A stretch of DNA of 64,000 bases from contig NZ_CP108456.1 of NCBI RefSeq assembly GCF_036241575.1, forward strand, positions 85,101 through 149,100, written 5' to 3'. The notes under the pieces are model-generated. The model was not told the origin of the DNA and did no database searches. It saw nothing but the letters and a program-made list of their open reading frames with translations. Position 1 is the stretch's first letter. Every line of letters starts with the position of its first letter. The translations under genes were made by a program, and so were the position numbers. This DNA is from Streptomyces sp. NBC_01267 (lineage in GTDB: Bacteria; Actinomycetota; Actinomycetes; Streptomycetales; Streptomycetaceae). Shown here in pieces: positions 62,193-64,000 of this stretch.

Positions 62193-63122
62193 TCATCCGG
62201 CGTGCGTATCCCCGTCCCCACGCCGGCCCCCACGCCCGTGCTCGGTGAGAACCTCATGGATCACGTGTCGTGCGATGGCTGCCATGACCGGGTTCGTGTC
62301 CCGGTAGTACCGCAGTTCGCTGAGCGCGGTCGACAACGCCCAGCCACGGCCTCGCGCCCAGGCCCCGTCATCGGCCCCCAGAGCAGCGCGGAAGACTCCA
62401 CGCGCCTCGGCCGGCAGCACGTACCACGCCGCGATCAGGTCGACGGCAGGATCACCCAGACCCAGGCACCCGAAGTCGATGACAGCGCTGAGCCGCCCCT
62501 CGACCACCAGCAGATTCCCCGGTTGCAGGTCCGAGTGGATCCAGACCTTCGGGCCGGGCCGTACGGACCCCTGGAGGCCTGCCTCCCACACGGCGGTCGC
62601 CGCGTCGGTGTCGACGATCTCGTGCAGCTCCGCGATCGCGCCGCGCGTCGAGGCATCCCGCGTCGCCAACGGCTCGCTGCGAAAGGAAGGAGATCCGTCC
62701 GCGGGATCGATCCGGTGCAACGCAGCACAGAATTCCGCCAAGTCCTGTGCCAGCAAGCCGGGTTCCGCGATACGCCCGACAGCCGGATTGACGCCCTCGA
62801 TCCAGCAGTAGACGGACCAGTGCCAGGGATAGCCCTCAGCGGGCATTCCCTTGCCCAGCGGCAGAGGAACGGCAACGGGAAGCTGCGGGGCAAGCCACGG
62901 CAGCCACCGGTGCTCCTTCTCCACATCGCTGGCAGCCCCGGCGATACGGGGGAGCCGCACGACCATGTCCGCCCCGAGCCGGTACATGGCATTGGATGTA
63001 CCGGCGGAATCGACAAGCGTGACGGGAAGGCCCGCCCACTGCGGAAACTGCGCAGCGATCAGCCGACGCACCAGAGGAACATCGATGTCGAACTCCTCGG
63101 CATGCATCGTGCCCGTACGCAT
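62193..63122 (-). CDS. aminoglycoside-phosphotransferase-family (APH) kinase
   Basis: 309 residues. FDIDVPLVRRLIAAQFPQWA, nucleotide-loop SAGTSNAMYRLGADMVVRLP, catalytic WIHSDLQPGNLLV (HxDxxxxN, with Ser replacing Gly) and metal segment AVIDFGCLGLGDPAVDLIAA. This subgroup is common in Streptomyces as putative phosphotransferases; resistance cannot be claimed. ATG after AGGAAGGTCCTC; an alternative ATG lies five codons later. Confidence 0.9.
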   Translation of the reverse strand: MRTGTMHAEEFDIDVPLVRRLIAAQFPQWAGLPVTLVDSAGTSNAMYRLGADMVVRLPRIAGAASDVEKEHRWLPWLAPQLPVAVPLPLGKGMPAEGYPWHWSVYCWIEGVNPAVGRIAEPGLLAQDLAEFCAALHRIDPADGSPSFRSEPLATRDASTRGAIAELHEIVDTDAATAVWEAGLQGSVRPGPKVWIHSDLQPGNLLVVEGRLSAVIDFGCLGLGDPAVDLIAAWYVLPAEARGVFRAALGADDGAWARGRGWALSTALSELRYYRDTNPVMAAIARHVIHEVLTEHGRGGRRGDGDTHAG

Positions 63123-63426
63123 GAGGACCTTCCTGGACTGGACGACTCGGTACACCCTGCTTTCCGGGTCGAAATCGACGCATGGGCTGTCGCGCCCGGC
63201 TGACGGGTACTGGACCTCATCCCCTGACTGTGGCAGGACAGGCTGTGGTCCCGCTGAATCCGGCGGGACCACAATCATCGCACTTTGACCAGCTGGGCGG
63301 CGACCCAACGCGGCATAGCCCGGTCATGGCGCAGCCTTGAGTTGAGGGGGCACGCTCCACACGTACCGTCTTGCCGGGCTGTTAGCGGGCGGCACGCGGC
63401 CACTTTGGGAAGTGCGTACGGGCCCT

Positions 63427-63665
63427 GCGTACATCGTTCCCCTCAACGGGAACGATGTACGCACCGCTCACAGCAGGCGGCGCCCAGCACGCACTTCGTT
63501 CTGCTCCTCCAGAACGCTTCGATAGCACCCGCGATACCGACGTCACGCCCTGTACCGCGATGACGTGGGAAACGCCCATCGGATCCGGAGATTTCCCCTG
63601 GAGGGGAACCCGCCACGCCGAACTCGCCCTAAAACAGCACATGATCATTTCCCCCCTAGGGGAAA
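63427..63665. repeat. cluster of TTCCC...GGGAA palindromes
   Basis: A 15-bp perfect inverted repeat GCGTACATCGTTCCC / GGGAACGATGTACGC (63427-63441 and 63448-63462), then TTCCCC-TGGA-GGGGAA (63593-63608) and TTTCCCC-CCTA-GGGGAAA (63648-63665). All share a TTCCC/GGGAA stem. They lie in the gene-poor last 880 bp of the window, which also becomes less GC-rich. No confident gene was seen from 63123 to the end. Confidence 0.6.
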
Positions 63666-64000
63666 GGTGCGTTCTGATTGATACTCAAGTAGCCCTCAGC
63701 GATACATCACATGGCCCCTGAACTGCGGCGATGCCTAATTGCTCTATATGCATCCATCCCGCCGTCGATCAGTGCAGCCTCGTCCCCAGATCGTGTTCCA
63801 ACGTCTTGCGCCCATGCCACTACCAGTTGGGCGAGCGCATCGCTGGCGCCGGTTAGCGGATTTGAGCAGTCGTCACGCTTCTGGTCGGGGTTGTACAGGT
63901 TGACTGAGCAGGCTGACGGTTGCTTTCGCCGAGCAGGTCGAGGCCTGTGGCTACTTTTGGTCATGGACAGGCCTCAGGTTGATTGAATGCTGTTCAGTTC

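Noticed and set aside
62193..63122. Calling the APH-family kinase an antibiotic-resistance gene
   Set aside because: The fold is shared by many small-molecule kinases and the catalytic loop is HSDLQPGN; no resistance-specific feature is visible.
63707..63964. Minus-strand 85-residue frame near the window end
   Set aside because: No ribosome site, no recognisable motif and atypical composition; it could be the edge of something outside the window but is not supported.

Overview
The window is about 70% G+C with strong third-position G/C bias and long overlapping reading frames. Together with a gamma-butyrolactone-type signalling system and a tap-tpg telomere pair, this points to Streptomyces or a close relative. 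The tap-tpg pair means a linear replicon. Because it sits beside a primase/helicase replication module and parAB, the best reading is a (giant) linear plasmid, though a chromosome arm that absorbed such a plasmid cannot be excluded.

Layout. (1) 1-4.3 kb: truncated TetR-type butyrolactone receptor, NAD-dependent epimerase/dehydratase, cytochrome P450 and an AfsA-type signal synthase, with three ARE-like operators between them. (2) 4.4-13.7 kb: replication and maintenance core. It holds a P4-type primase-helicase, a Prim-Pol primase, an iteron-rich putative origin, parAB with eight copies of a 16-bp parS-like palindrome (four inside the parB coding sequence), then tap and tpg. The parA gene is abnormal: its Walker A segment lies after the segment that normally follows it. 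(3) 13.7-19.8 kb: second half of the signalling region, with another AfsA homologue, a second receptor, HAD phosphatase, SDR, a catalytically dead IS701-type transposase-like protein and a third TetR. (4) 20-26.4 kb: divergent small-molecule cluster (muconolactone-isomerase-like protein, MFS exporter, alpha/beta hydrolase; SnoaL-like protein, LLM oxidoreductase, cupin) with an XRE-TPR regulator. (5) 26.6-34.6 kb: degenerate mini-HAD, GlgA/GlgM glycosyltransferase, LtrA, then a tight run of SnoaL, SnoaL, ankyrin, isomerase-like, SDR, anchored SnoaL and MFS genes. (6) 34.9-58.3 kb: about 23 kb entirely on the minus strand, often with overlapping start and stop codons. It combines the GlgE alpha-glucan pathway (GlgC-like nucleotidyltransferase, maltokinase, GlgE, GlgB, GlgX) with a partner-switching module (PP2C phosphatase, RsbW-like kinase, two STAS proteins, MinD-like ATPase), a KhtTU-type K+/H+ antiporter, an AGE-family epimerase, two DJ-1/PfpI proteins flanking a ThDP decarboxylase, an EthD protein, a TrxR-like flavoprotein and a second dead IS701-like protein. 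(7) 58.6-64 kb: LuxR regulator, orphan transketolase C-terminal half, fourth TetR, glyoxalase-like protein and APH-family kinase, ending in a gene-poor palindrome-rich stretch.

How it fits together. The AfsA, P450, epimerase, phosphatase and reductase genes look like one diffusible-signal pathway, split on either side of the replication core. Two operator families can be read by eye. One is ARE-like. The other, with core AGAACGATCGTTCT, recurs upstream of afsA-2, two tetR genes, one IS701-like gene and the orphan transketolase gene 40 kb away. The minus-strand block suggests osmotic or energy-stress control of alpha-glucan storage through partner switching, coupled to K+ transport and to handling of reactive carbonyls or 2-oxo acids. 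All functions are inferred from motifs in the translated sequence; no database search was run.
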